DNA of 64,000 nt, from positions 124,001-188,000 of the forward strand of contig NW_025932511.1 of assembly GCF_000764305.2 (NCBI RefSeq), in the 5' to 3' direction. The notes under the pieces are model-generated. The model was not told the DNA's origin, did no database searches, and saw only the letters and a program-made list of their open reading frames with translations. Source of the stretch: Hyalella azteca. Lineage: Eukaryota; Arthropoda; Malacostraca; Amphipoda; Hyalellidae. Positions 37,501 to 52,500 of the stretch are shown here, piece by piece; position 1 is the stretch's first letter; each line of letters starts with the position of its first letter. Both the position numbers and the translations under genes were made by a program.

Positions 37501-40500
37501 GCCCGATTTAATTTCAGTCTTCGCTAAAGAAGAACTTTCAGCGGAGTTACTCATGATTTACAGTTTTCATTCATTTACATTGCTCAGGAGCCTGACCCAT
37601 ACAATCTTTTAACAGCAAAATTCATCGAAGAAGCAAGCATTGTTTTCAAGTTTAAATTGAAGTTGTTCGTAACATCATTAGTGTTCAATTTGTTCATTTC
37701 TTTACACGGCCCCTTTTCTTTGAGATCTTTATAGCTAGAGGCATTGAGGTCAAAGTAATGTGTCGCTTACAATGAAACTGCCAAAATATATGGAGACTTG
37801 TGCACTATTTATTTTGTTAGCATCGTCATAAATAGTGCATTATCCTAATGATCAATCACCTGACATCGACTTTCATCTCCTCGTCTTTTTTCGATAGCGA
37901 CTAATTAGAGAATGATTAATTAATTAAGTAGCCTTTCAATAACTTCTTGAAGTACGTAACATCCAAAATCGTAATTTCGAACAATTTCCTTATTAATGAA
38001 GCTCTACTATCCACTTTAATTATATCACTAAGCCGACTTTGGACACACCTCCTGCCTGACAATTTGGGTAGTAGAAATTTAGCAGAAAAATGAACCTCAC
38101 TTCTCCATGTGCGGTGGCTGACCTAAAAGCTTCAGAAAATAATTATTGGGGCACAATATTAGGTATTCTCTCGTAAGGGGCATTGTCGATACCAAGTGAG
38201 GCCAAACTCGATATTGGAGGCAGTTGCATGATGGTGACCCGCCGACAAAGAATGATTTAGACTTGCACGTCGATTTGAGGTATAGGTTCTCAGCCAATTA
38301 AGACCATAGAATTGTTTCAAGATGAAATTGGGAAAATATTAATTAAAGTTTCGGTTTTTAATCGGAAGAATAAAATTGAAGTAGCTTTCCTCAAATGATC
38401 AGTCAGCGTGAAATTTGCTAGAAAAATCGGTCAGTTCCATTTAGGCATCTGCAGCAAAGTCTCCTGCGCAAGCTATAAGTCCACATACAAAATAAATCTG
38501 ATCCTAATTTCAACGTATACCTACAAGCGACCAATCAATACATACTAAGACATTCTCTACAACAAAGATTGACGAGACAGCGCTAGGGATTTTACTAATT
38601 AATGATTCCCGTTATTGGTTATGCTAAATGCGAGTCAATAGCGATCCGGATTTCACTGGGATTACTGAAGGGAGTGAGCCGAGAAGCTTAATTTAATGCC
38701 CATACTTAGCAGTACATATATGTATATGCAGTACACTTTTGAGGAGCACTTTTTGAGAACATTTGCAGTTACAGCTACTATTTTTGAATATTAATTGCTA
38801 AGCACGATTCACACATCACCTATAACTTGAAAACTGCATCGTACTCACCAAGCCCCCAACACTTCCAACTGAACAATATCCATCTCACTCACTCAGCATA
38901 CAGCACTTTTGACTGAACACTTTCCACCTCACTCAGCACACTGCACTTCTGACTGAACACTTTGCACCTCATTCACTCAGTACACTGCACTTCTAAATGA
39001 ACACTTTGCACCTCACTCCTCACTCCTTCACCCAGTTGCATCTCTAAATGAACACTTTGCACCTCACTCCTCACTCCGCTGCACCTCTAGCTGAACTCTT
39101 TGCACCTCACTCCTCACTCCGCTGCACCTCTAAATGAACACTTTGCACCTCACTCACTGAGTACACTGAGACTCAGTCGATGCGTGACCGCAGGTGACCT
39201 GCTGAAGTGAACCGTGCAGCGATACTCGGCCTGATCACTGCGTGTCGCGTGTCTGACCACCAACGTTCTTCCTTTACTGGAGAGCGAGAGCCGCGGTTCG
39301 TTAGGCGGACTCTTGGACATACGCGGCGTGGCGAAGAGCGAGTTCAGCGAGTTGGGTGGGTAGTCCCGCGGCAGCGTTGACACGTTACGAAGCTGCTCCT
39401 GCTCTTCGCGGAAATCGAAACTAGGGAAGGAAATTAGCGTATTAGTTAGAATGGGAATAGGAAACAGGTGGACCTGAAGATTATTTTTACAGGTTTTCCA
39501 AAATTGTCCTATTTTCAAAAACTAAGTATACAGAATAACATCGTTGTAGTGGTTTCAAAATAGCACAAATGAATCCAGAAGTTTTTGAAGAGGCAAGTCT
39601 ATTAATGACTGAGCAGAGACCGGGTGGTATGGTAGAGTACCTGAGCAGAGGCCGCGTGGTGCAGTTGCGTACCTGAGCAGAGGTCGGGTGGTATTGTCCC
39701 GTACCTGAGCAGAGGTCGGGTGGTATTGTCACGTACCTGAGCCTGTCTCTTATACACATCTAGATGTGTATAAGAGACAGGTATTGTCCCGTACCTGAGC
39801 AGAGGTCGGGTGGTATTGTACCGTACCTGAGCTGAGGCCACGTGGTGTGGTTGCGTACCTGAGCAGAGGTCGAGTGGTGTGGTTGCGGTACCACAGCACA
39901 AGGCGCACAGCGTCGTCACGAGGCAGAGGTCGTCGGGTGCAGGGAAGTCGCGCAGTATCGCCGCGTCCCACGGAAACGAACACTAATGGACCTGGGACAG
40001 GAATTCGAACTTCTTAATAAGTATCTATCTATAAGTATCTGTCTTAAGTATCTATATCTTAAGTATCATCTATATATCAGCTTTCGATAATATATACTTC
40101 TTAATTTTTCATATGAACTTAAAATAATCGATTTCGGCTTGTTATGTAAACAAATTTAATTCTCAGATTACTTTGGTTGAATACACGAAAATCCAGTATT
40201 AGGTTTGAATGTCATACTATGCATTGTTTTGATCAAATTACCAAATTTTATTAGGAAATGCTTACAGTTGTATGTAGTATGATCAATTTTAAGCCATTCG
40301 GACTTTTTGACTTAATATACGTATAAGATAACTGTAAATGTTCCAATTTGAGCACAATATATATCTATAAATTTAAAATTTCTTTAGACACTTTTTTTAG
40401 TCTTAAGATTTAATTTTAGATATTCTATTTTTAAACTTTTAGAGCAACTGATTACGCCGGACTTGCATGCAAAATGCATGACAAAACTTTTAACAAATTC

Positions 40501-43500
40501 TTAAACAATAAGGGATAAAAAATCTAAGATTTCGCGATCATTTGATGACAGACCTGTCGAAAAAGTTCAGGTTTACAATATGCAAAACACAGAAACAATT
40601 ATATGCAGTAAGCATTGAAGTCATTTTAAATGCTTACGGCCTTGGATCATGAAATCATTGGGCGCCAGAATGAGCATCATTTGGTATACATGTCAACTGA
40701 AGCTATAAACGCGGAACATCGGAGGCTGGTCCAGCGTGTTCACAAGACGTTTCTTGAACACATGGTATTTTCAGAAAACATTTATTAAAATGAACGATAT
40801 TTTAGCAAACAAAATCATGCCTAAATAGTAAAATGATGAATGAATTACTAATTTTTGGCTACGTTATTGTGATAGGAATTGGAATTTGCGAAAATGAACT
40901 TGTTTTTATGTCTACAAATTTTGTTTATTTTTTCTCGGATCCCAAGACAAACTATGGGAAAGTTTTAGAATAAACAAGTGCAGGGCAAAAACCGACACAT
41001 GGCTGCTCCATCTCTTTAAATTGAACATCACACACTCACGCTCATTTTGTATTTAAAATTAAAGATTCCAACAAAAAAGAGCTGCGTTACTGTTCTTTTA
41101 ATTAAAATTTACCGAAGTAATTCTGCTTGTTAAAATAAAGATTACCAATAATGTGTTACGGCAGGTCTGTCTCCAATTGAATCTTTTTAAAATATATAAT
41201 TACCTTTTTTTAAGAATGAAAGGACCAATGAAAATTTACTTTTCATAGATTCTAAACTAGACCCTCAACTAAATATCTCTCATGTATTCTTGTGTTGGTG
41301 TCAGCTACCCGCCTATCTCGAAGAAATTTAAGCACTGAATCCTTACATATTTTTTATCTAATGAGGCTATTTAGTTGAGACCAAAAATAAGGGCGGCTCT
41401 TTTCGCTGATTTGACTCATTCCTGGAATGAGGCGCTCTCGCTCACGAGAAACTGGATCCTTTAATAATCCCCGCGAATGAAAAAGACTAATAGTCTTGTA
41501 AATGTGCAAGTTGCACTATATATACTTTTTATTTATTGGTAAATTCATTGAATTAGCGATGTAGTCATTCGATTAATAATTTAAATTATCATCGAACTTT
41601 ATCTTTCACATTTTAAATGATTGTCACAGTTTTATAACAACGCATTTCGCATTTATCAACACATATTTCAACACGCAGTTTTATATCGACATTTATATTT
41701 TCATTATTACAAAATATTTGTTCGACCTAGGCAGCTTCCTAATTCGAATAAATTCTAAAATGTGCTCGATGGAAATTGAAGGGTTACGAGAGCCTAGACA
41801 TTACGGCAAAAACAAAATAATTGCGTTGTTCACAACATGCAACGGCTTGCGTGCAGACTGCCCAGCGCCAAGCATGAAATTGCAGCGATATAGAGTGCGA
41901 AGCTTGCCATTCTGGTCGCGTTGAAATGACTTCAGAATTAAATGCGATGTGTCGGCCGAGATGAGAATCACTGAATTGAACAACTAAAATCATCATGAAT
42001 GTGACTATAACATATGTAACAAAAATAAGTGAAAATGAAATGGTTCACATGCTTTCATAAGGAACGCGTGTACAGGAGAATCGGAGATTCTCTCAACTCT
42101 TCGGTGATTAAGGAATTTTCTTGTACGAATGTGTGGGTTAAGCTCAAGCTTAGGTGACCGTGCGTGCGCTGTAACGCATCATGTAACTGAAGGTTATATA
42201 TAGTTTATTTTTTCATTAGTTCTTCGAGTTTTTAAACAGATGATGGAGTTGTTGTTCGGAACATTCTTAGCACAGGAACGACGAAAATTTTTTTATTTTT
42301 ATTATTATATATTACATATTCAAATTATATTTTGCCGAGTATGTCGCATTCTTGTTCACAAACTTGTCGTCTGATATTTGGTTTAATACGTATAGGAATT
42401 GGTGTGCACCACATTTCATCGTATGAAATTGGAACGTTTGTTAAAATTTTGGAATAGGGTATCGTTGCTTACCTGTTTCGATTTGTGACGCCATAAAATT
42501 AAATTATTAACCGAGTAATTAGCATTTTTATATATTAGTTCCACATTTGTAACGTTGAAAGACTGCGTTCCCGTTATAATTTATACCCAATTATATTGAC
42601 GGAATGTTTTGATTTTTTAATTATTTATTATTATTTAATAATAAATATTTAATTATTTACACAGCTTCATTAATTATTATTTATTATTTACACAGATTCA
42701 ACACACGTTATCACTACTTGTCAATGAATGAACACACTTCCGACTAGGAGATGGAGTTCTCCAAATCGCCATATCTAGTAAGTTTTCACAGCAGTTCCCT
42801 AACAAAATTATTCATCTGATATATTAGAGGAAAACATGAGGATCTCGGGTCGCGGCAATACTAGAAGAAATAGAATGTATGATTTATGTGACAGTTTTTG
42901 ATGCATCCAAGCATATTCAGACGCTGTTAAATATTCAGGAGGCTGAATTAACCAAGCATAAGAAGCTTTGGATAATGTACTGTTAAAATGAGTTCAAGGT
43001 TTGCTAATTCTAAAGGAAATTTCAATAAATGGAATGAAGCTCACAAATTCTATTTCAAATGAAAATTTTGTCGTGCTAATTTCTGACCTGATTTGTTAAG
43101 TAAATTTTCTTTAGAAATAAGTCATTTAATTTCAGTAACAATCATTACTTCCTTCACGCTTACAATTTTATGAACAATGATGCAAAAGTAGAAAATGTCG
43201 ACGTTAAATTGAAAAAGACGACCAGGATAATAATTTTAATTAGTGCACGATAATTAATATATTTAATGAATTGATTTTGCGTGGCAGCATTAAATTTTAA
43301 CGTTGGTATATAATCCAAACTCTTACTGATGTTTGTAATTTCAATCATTATATGCATTCTGTCTCATAACTGCATCACAATATATAAATACAATTAGCGG
43401 TATCTTTGCGAGCGATCGTCAATTCTTTAAATTAAATTATTATATTTATAGGGCGGCGAAGGATTCAAATTTTAATGTCATATAAGCATTATTAAAAATT

Positions 43501-46500
43501 AAAATAATAAATTACTGATCACCTATTCTCGTAGCTTGTCGTTAAATTTACTATATTTCGTTAATTATAGCATCTTCACCAAAAATTGGTCATTACTGTT
43601 TCGGTTATGCTGATGCAATCAAATAAATGGTGAGCTTGCGAGTAAATAAATATCTGTTCGTCCCTTCAGGAGTAGCCTAAGAAAATTAGATATTTTTAAA
43701 ATTCTGTTACGGTAAATTTCTGCGATCAACGGAGACTTATACTGTTGTTTATTGTTATATTTGTGTACTTGTTGGTAGTGTACTGGTAGAGCATATATTT
43801 GATTACGTGCACTGAAGAAATCAATATTAAAAACGCATACGATTAAAAAAAACATTTTAATGCATGTCACCACAATTTTCTTCACTAGAATGTAACTCGT
43901 GACTTGAGGCACGAGTTACATGAATGTCCTCATGGACCAAGCTGTTTTGTGAAAAGTAAATAGTAAATGAATAGCATGAGCATGATGAAACTTATGGGTG
44001 CCTTAGAAATACCGTTACAAATTCATATGTTACATAAACTAAGCGGTTAATATTAAACAGTGATGCAAAGTAGTAAATTTTCAATTGTAATACATGAAAA
44101 ATTTATTAATAGTCCATTAAAGCCTCATGATAAGGATTTATTGTCCCCAAATTATCGGGATTTTAACGAACCAGGACTTGGATAATAAAATGAAAATTGT
44201 CACCTTGTTTACACATCTGATTAATAATCAAACGTTTTATGTACAGCTATGGAAGTATTTTTTTATGTGAGATTTAAGTCTCGTGAAGTAAGGTTTCTTC
44301 TCATTTCTTCTTCGAGGTAATTTCAAATATTTATTTTGTACCATAATATGATGACAGTCAGCGTGGCAGATATATTCATTCAATTCTGAAATGAAGTAAA
44401 GTGTTATAAATTCTTTCTAGCCTAAAATTTTCATAAACTTTTTCTAATTATTTTTATATGATTTTCTTTTGATTGGTGGTTTACCCAATGGACATTATGT
44501 TATGAAATGAAAGCAAAATTCTATCAGAATATTTCATTTGAATAAAGTGTGTTGAATTTATTTAAAATGCATGCTATCCAAAAACTGGAATAATAATTTA
44601 GATATAATGTGTTTCCATCAAAAAGATTTCCATCGCAACAGGTTTGGCTCTCATGTATTTTTTTTAAATATAAACGATTTATTCATTGCGATTGGGAGCG
44701 ATTTAAAAATTTTTTCATGCAGCCGGAATGGAAATTTACACTCGCAGTATTGTTAATGCACGCACGTATTTGTACTCTCTTGACCGGTAACGTGCCGTAA
44801 ATTACTATAATGAAAATTCGTCATGAATGTAGTATAACCATTATAAATTTAACCTCACTGTTTTGACTCCAGAAGTTTCATTCGGACGTTTGCGCCGAAC
44901 CAAACCGAGTAAGTAATTGATGTGATTTTACGAGACTAAGTGCATATATAATAATTAGAACAATGTTGCTGAGTAAATATCTCAATTTCTTGATTGCACT
45001 TCAAAATGAATTTATGCGGATGAAGTTTAATGCATTCATCCTTATTTTAACATATTCGCTCTTGAGTTGTTCTCTGTTCAGTTACACCCATCCAGCTTGC
45101 CGCTAAATATTACGACCCTCAACTTGCAGTCAGATCCTACCGTATTATTGGACGCAGTTTTTTTGTTCAGCAGACCAATTGTCGGCTTCACTAAACAATA
45201 GGAAAAGTTCACATCAGTCTTCACAGGTCGATGGGTCGGGAGAAGAGAATGTTTGCTGACCGAAAACTCGCGTATCTCGAGGATCGGTCGGCAGAGATGA
45301 AGAGGAAATAGGCATTTTCAGCACAAAGGATAAGGGAAATTTACTTTGGTTCCACGGATCTTGTACTTTCCATGCATAAAATGCCTAACTTCTCGTTAAC
45401 AGAAAAACTCAGATTGCAAGTTACTATTTCCTCTATTAATAAAGTGAAAATAAAATAAATGTCATCCAAATAATGAAAAGCGGTGTTTTACAGTGGAATC
45501 TTTTCGTTTCAATTCAAGACATTGTCTTACAGCCATTTTACCAGAAAAATGAGGCATAGCGGCGTCTTTGTTCTTGTCTTCAGTCTTGGAGTTGGTTTTA
45601 ATGCTTCCCGTCTTCAACCATCAGTGGTCTGGAAAAAAAATTTCTGGCCACAAAAGAAAACTTCGTTCATTTGACTGACATAGGACGATGCGTGAGGTCT
45701 CGGTCCAGTTTTCTTCTTTCAGCTCCAATATTATGAGCCCCCAGTAAAAGTTCGCGAAGCGTGATTAAACATGAAGACGGTGGTTTGTTATTAGAAAGAT
45801 ATATGGGGGTGAACGATGTGATGAGGACAGTCATAAAATTTATGGAATAACTTCATTTTAGTATGATCTTAGCGTGAAATTTCTTGAGTAATTATTTTGT
45901 TTTACAAAACTGATTTTAATACATATGTATAGTTTCCATTCAGACAAGATATAGCATGTTTCCAAGTGGCGATTGTTAAGTGTATCTATTTGAAGTTGAT
46001 AAAATATATCTACATAAGATATTGATGAGGGAGATTGATTTCAAGTGAGTTATTGCCCTACGACCTGAAATATTTCACAACGCGATATTTTTCAATTAAA
46101 TTCACAAAAATTGTTAAATTAATCTTTAAAAGAGTAATACCATGTACCTGTCGAGGACGGTTATGCCTGGATACATCGGAAGTGTAAATTAATCTTCTAA
46201 ATAAAGTTTAGAAGGCGAGACGATACAAATTTGCAGTTTCGTTGCCTAAGCTAAGTTCATTGGGTTATTTGAAGCCGTTTTTTGCCGTGCTCGCCTCGGT
46301 ATTACTTCAAATTAGCTTCTCAATTTTGCGCACTTTATGTGAGTGTTGCCGCATTAGATGTAATGAAAGCAGAATGGGGCACTTCATTTAGCCGAATTGT
46401 ATTCTTTAGCGGACGGGGGCGGGCTGGACCCTCGTTAATATTTGCATCAAAGCTCGCTTCCCTTGTCTTGTAAACGAGAACAATAATATTGTACAATATT

Positions 46501-49500
46501 GTACCCTCTGCTTGCCTGTAACTCGATTAAACCCTATTCCTCCTTTCTAAATTTGCATTGGTCGTTATAAACACGCATTAATACCCTAACTGAATTAATG
46601 TTGAGTTCATCTAAAAGAATGAGAATATTAGAACGTGTTCAACGCTTTCCTTGTCTTGTAAACGAGAACAATAATATTGTACCCTCTGCTTGCCTGTAAC
46701 TCGATTAAGCCTTTTCCCCTTTAAATTTGCATTGGTCGTTATAAACGCGCATTGACACACTTAACTAAAGTAATGTCGAATTCATCTAAAAGAATGAGAA
46801 TATTAGAACGTGTTCATTCATTATCAAAAGTAAGGATTATCTTAAACTAAGGAGATGTTTAATGATTCGTAATTGGGAGTTTAAGTTGGAAATTTCGAAC
46901 AAAAATCGTTTGATTTTTATTAGAAACAAACATTATGCTGTTCTTGGTCTTTCTTGACGCCAGTGTATGTTGTTTGATTCTAACACTATTTTTTGAATCA
47001 AAATTATGATACTCCGTGTTGAATATCACAATTACTAAAGATAAATTAATTTACTAATTTTGATTATATATTCGTCCCAGTGGATTTTTATCGGTTTTGA
47101 GAGCATCATAGAGCATCATTTGAGCATAGCCATTGCAGAGATGCGGCATATGGAAGCTAAAAATTACAAAGGTGAAAGTTAAAGTTGAAAATAGAGAAAC
47201 TTTTTAGCTTGCGTACGGCTCAAGAGTTAAATTTCAAATCGTTGAATTTATTGTAAGATACCGAGTCAACCGAGGATTACAAGGAAGATGTGCAAGCAAC
47301 ATAACATCACTAAACTATTCGGGTCCTTTGAACTCTGAGGAGTTAAGTGAGCACAACTTGTTGGTGATAATTGCTATCCTACGTTCTGGCTTCAAACTAA
47401 AGCTCTTCACGCGTTCCAGGCGAGGTCCGCTGCGTGGAGTTCCTTCCCATTTAATATAGCCTCCAACTCGCTCATAAATGGGACTTCAATGACTTAACTC
47501 CTCGAAGGTTATTTTGGAAGGTTATTTATTTATTATTTTATTTTATTTATTATTTTTATTTATTTATTTTGGAAGGTTATTTTTAGTAAATGAATAATTA
47601 CTATTCACAATCAAAAGATGTAAATTTCACATTAGAGAAAGATATAAGCTGTCGTCCTGTGGCCCTAGAAGAATAAGTGTTACGATCTCAACATGTCTGG
47701 AGACTTGACCATGTCTATAGATTCAAGAGAATGCAATAAGGGAGTTCCTTAGATATCGTTGAAAACTTTTAAACAATAAAAAATTATTGGCCTTTAACTT
47801 GTCAATAAAAATTTGTTCTTTCGGGTGTGGGTCTCCAACGTCAAATATTTAATCGTTAGTTTCAGAGTTTTAGATTGAACAGCAAAAATTTCGTAGAACC
47901 CTAGTAAGCCGTTTGATCCTCCCTTGAGTAATTTTTTCCAATTTTTGTAATTAAATGAAAAAAGTTTTTTACCTAAATTACGAGGTAACCATTCGTAGAC
48001 CGTTTTTATTCTTAATACTTTTTGATTTCTTTGTTTGGCAGCATGTGCGAATTGATTGTATGAACTTATGTATTGTAACGTACGAACGTATGATTTGTAA
48101 TGTATGCTACTGCCAAAAAGACATCAATTTTCAAAATACCATCAGGTTAAATCTTTCAAACTGATAAATTGTGGATAATAAATATGCTGCATTGTAAATG
48201 TACGTGAAGATGATAATGCACTAAATATAGGAGTCAAATTTGGCAGTATTGAAACATTTGAGAATCGCACTTCAAATTATCAGAGCGGAAAACTTGATCA
48301 TTAGCGAGCATCTGAATTTTTGCGACCACGGTTTTACCGTCGATTCTTATACAACAGAATACGAAAAAATTCTCTACTTGGATTAAATTTTGTCGTAATA
48401 ACTCCGTTGAGTTATCGCGTAAAAGTTTGTAACACGTTGAAATTTCAGAGTTATTTCGTAAATCAAAGGGATTTATTCACGTACCCAACCCTTTATATTC
48501 AAATCCTGAGTCGAAGTTTTGTCATCAAGAACAAAGGATGGAAGCCTCGAGGCTCACAGCAGTGAGTACGTCAATATTCGGTGGAGGTGCATGTTCAAGA
48601 ACTCGTTAGTGGGCATGTAAGAGCGAGCGCTGACTCCATCAGCACAAATTAGAGCTGACGAGAATCTCCTGCTGAGTCAGCAAGTCAGCAGAAATATCTG
48701 CAACTGCTAATTTGATCCAGAAACGTTCCTGTGACATAAGAAGCTCATTAATTAGTAGCATTTATCTAGGTGAAGATTGAATTTTAATTTTAAATTAAAA
48801 TTTAATTTTTTAATTAAAATTTTTTGATTAATGTTGGTAATGTGAAATGCTTGTAACTTTATTCCTTTCATCATAAATTATCTCGAGTTACGAACTAAGT
48901 TTTTCTCTTTCAATAAGAAATGTCTCCAACTATAAAGTAGAAAATTTTCAGCGGAGATTATGAGCATAGAACAAAAAATTTTCGAACATTTGCTACAAAT
49001 AATAATACTGTACTGTACTTTATTTATTAATATCTTCGTGAATGTTTGTTTGCCCAGGCTTCAGAGACAGTCAATCAAGACAACAAAGTTAGCTAACACC
49101 TCAGGGCTGATGAGGGGTCAAACTTAAGATGTGTTGTGTTAACGACACGCAATATTGTCGCTCCAAAACCTGGTCAAAACTTTCACAAAATTTATCTTTT
49201 GCCATTTATTGTTGGACGTGGATGAATTTTTAAGTTCTTTCTCATATGTACATAATTTTTTCACTATTTATAAAAAATCGCACGTTGTAATACAGCAGGA
49301 AAAAAATTAGGTCATTATTAACTCGAAAACTTGAAATTTAATTAATCTCAGGTTAGAACACAGACGAAATGTAAACTCTGAATGTCGGAAAAACGAAACC
49401 TGATTAAATATTTATTTATATCCTGAATAATGAGAAATATAGCGTGACTTCTGAAGATAAGAAACAGAGGAATTGAGGACAGCAAGTCAGACGATTTACA

Positions 49501-52500
49501 ATGTATCATAAAAGAATTTAAACTGAAATTATTCTTAGGTCTCAGCCCGCCACATGTCCAAGATAAGAAGTCAATCGTTTATATAATCATGAAGTCAATA
49601 ATCGTTTACATAATGAAGAAGTAAAGTAAAAACTGACAAAAAATCCAATAAACATTTTCTGTTAAATGCAAAGTTGCTTGGACTAATAAAGCTGCCGGGC
49701 AGACTTAACTTAATCTCACCCTCGAGCATCATAGATGCAAGAGGAGCCTTAATTTCTCCAGCTTTAACTTTGCTCCTGAGTGCACTTGAGCACGTAATGA
49801 ATGACGCAAGAGGGATTAACTTTTTAAAAATAACTTCGTCATTTAGGACCTTTCGCACTCATCAAACTGTCCAGTCCACTTACTTTACGAGGTTTTATAG
49901 TCATTAATTAATGTGATGATCAAATTCGTGAATCTTTTTCATTTCTAAACATTCTTGTGATAATTTGAAGTCAATTCACCGATGACTTTTTTTCTGCACT
50001 CTATTCACTATAGCAAATAGTACTTGACCGCACTCTAACATAATTTAACATTGTGATCTGGCGTAATAAACATGGACGGAATAGGCACCAAAATTGTGCT
50101 AGAAATCTTTATATATTAGTTTGATATAGTTAAAGCATCGAAAAAATAATTTAACACATAATTTAGCATTTAATCCAACCTCTAATACTGATCAAGAACC
50201 TTTTCCAAAATAATCTCAAGTTGGTAAAACATGATGAAACCGCACTGCATAATAGAATTGGTTAGGGAAAGGTTAAGGTCTTATGAAAGGTCTCCTTCAC
50301 ACTGCGTTGAAATTCAGCACAAACATTGTTATCATCTGATGATGAAAGTCGGAGCAAGTTGCAAGAATATCATATAACAACTATACGAACAATACCAACT
50401 TTAAATGCGTGTTATGTATCAAAATACTTGTATCTCTGAAAATTACGGATCTCATGATATGAGATCCGTATCTCATGATTCATGATATCTCATGAATCAA
50501 TCTTTGCTGCGTGATTCAGTTACAAGCGAGTAAAAATACACGTCCTATTGGAATAAATATAATCCGTTGATTTAATTCGAACATACCCCGATGTTATTAG
50601 TTCGAGATCCAGATTAATTAAACGACTGAATAAATAAGTTGAGATGATTACCTTAATTTTCAATGTTTCAGTTACGTACTTGTAGATTATCACAGAATTG
50701 AGGAATGTAAATTAAATTGCAACGCGCTTGCGAATTTCTCAAGGAAAGATTATTTTCTCGATGTAGTGGAATTTAGAGATCAGGGTGGCTGTTGATGATA
50801 AATGGATTGCGGGATTAAATACCGAGCCCTGTAAGCTCCGTCTTTCCAGGCCTCTGTGCGGGACAGGGTGGAAAAAATAGAAGAAGTGATTGCGATAAGG
50901 ATAAGGGATGAGAAGAGTAGTATAACTAATCAATTCTGGCGCATACACTTGATACCTGAATGAAAGATTTGATAATTGAAATTGATGTAGTTCGATTTTA
51001 AGTTAAGGGAATTGTTAAGCAATGTTGGGTTATTAACCACAGGTTAAATTTTAAATTCAGAAAAAAATAGCATCGAATACGTGAAGCTATATCAATATTC
51101 AAGAATATGGTCTAACGGAGAGGGGTTTTAATAAAATTCTGGCCTTCCTAATCGAATTTGTGACCAGCAGTGCCATTTAGCATTGCATTCATACAAGTGT
51201 ATATGTATTGGTAAAGAACCTGTTGCGTATTTCGGGAAGAACTACACAGAATAAACCAAACAACTTTGTGTTGAAATGAAAAGCCCAGGAGTTTCTGTTT
51301 GCTCCGGTCAAGACACGCAAACATCGAAACAAACGCCACGCTCCTATCGTCCTGCTTAACATTCAAGCCATAGGCGCTTGGGTTATGACGTGGTGTTTAC
51401 ACATAGCCCTTGATTTGGTACCTTAAGATGCTTTATTGTATAATACCCCAGGTAATAACCATGCAGCAATTGGGCGGAAATAGCACTAACCTCCGATGCA
51501 GAGCAGTTTGTGCTGCGCCAGAATACAGGCCTCCGAATTGCAGAGAACCTAGTTTGCCCTGCCGTTTATATTGGATTTCGCACCCATGCACTTTTCCGGG
51601 TTGTATTTGAAATTCTGATTATGCTCTGAATTTCAAAGAGAAGACCTTTGACTGAAATAATTTACATACATAAAAGTTCCATGCTATGGGGTTTAATCCG
51701 GGATGTTTCATATAAAGGAAGATATGCTCGTGTAATTTTGATGATGGAATAAATTGATTTCAATCTTCGAAATATCCTTCTATTAGCATAGACATATTTT
51801 ATGGAGTTTTACAGTTGATATGTGTTCACATTTCTAAATCTCTACTACATCTCACCATGAGCATCAAATATATAAAATATTATGTTCATACATGGGAAAT
51901 TATTCCTTCATGTGAATTATTGAGATGAACATAAATAAGGGCAATTATATACCGTATATTTTTTCGATCCAAAATCATGGCTTCACAAGTAAAATATGTA
52001 GAAAAATAAAAAATCACCACATTCGTAACCATGAAATTCAGAAATGATTGCAGACAGCAAGACGAATGTCCACTTTATCTTCGACAAATGCAAAGCTTCT
52101 AATTGAAAAGGCCGTCTAGGCAGGACGCTCGCCTCGACCTTTTCGTCCTGTTTGAATATTTCAAAGCTAACACAAAGCCTCAACTTTGAGAGGCTTGCAT
52201 CGATGCTTAGAACTTGCATGCACATTTGCATGGTGCGCCGAGTGACGCTAACTTGTCATGTTTCACGAATCTAATTTGTTTCTAAAAGACGCGACTTGAA
52301 TTTGAAGCAACTTTTACGCACAAAAAAACACAATGCTGATCGAATCCATTCCCGACTTGAAACTTTCTGTTGACCTTTGTTTGTGCGATATTGGAGCTTG
52401 TGGATTTTTTTTGCTGTCATATGAAATATATGAAATGGCAGTAGAAAAAGTATATGCGAATATTGCAGAATAAATTAATATAGCTGAATAGATATTCACT

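Noticed and set aside
39487..39919. Minus-strand frames with RPLLRYGTIPP-type repeats
   Set aside because: These are read-throughs of the 32-bp donor array and adapter peptide (VYKRQ, MCIRDR), not exon sequence.
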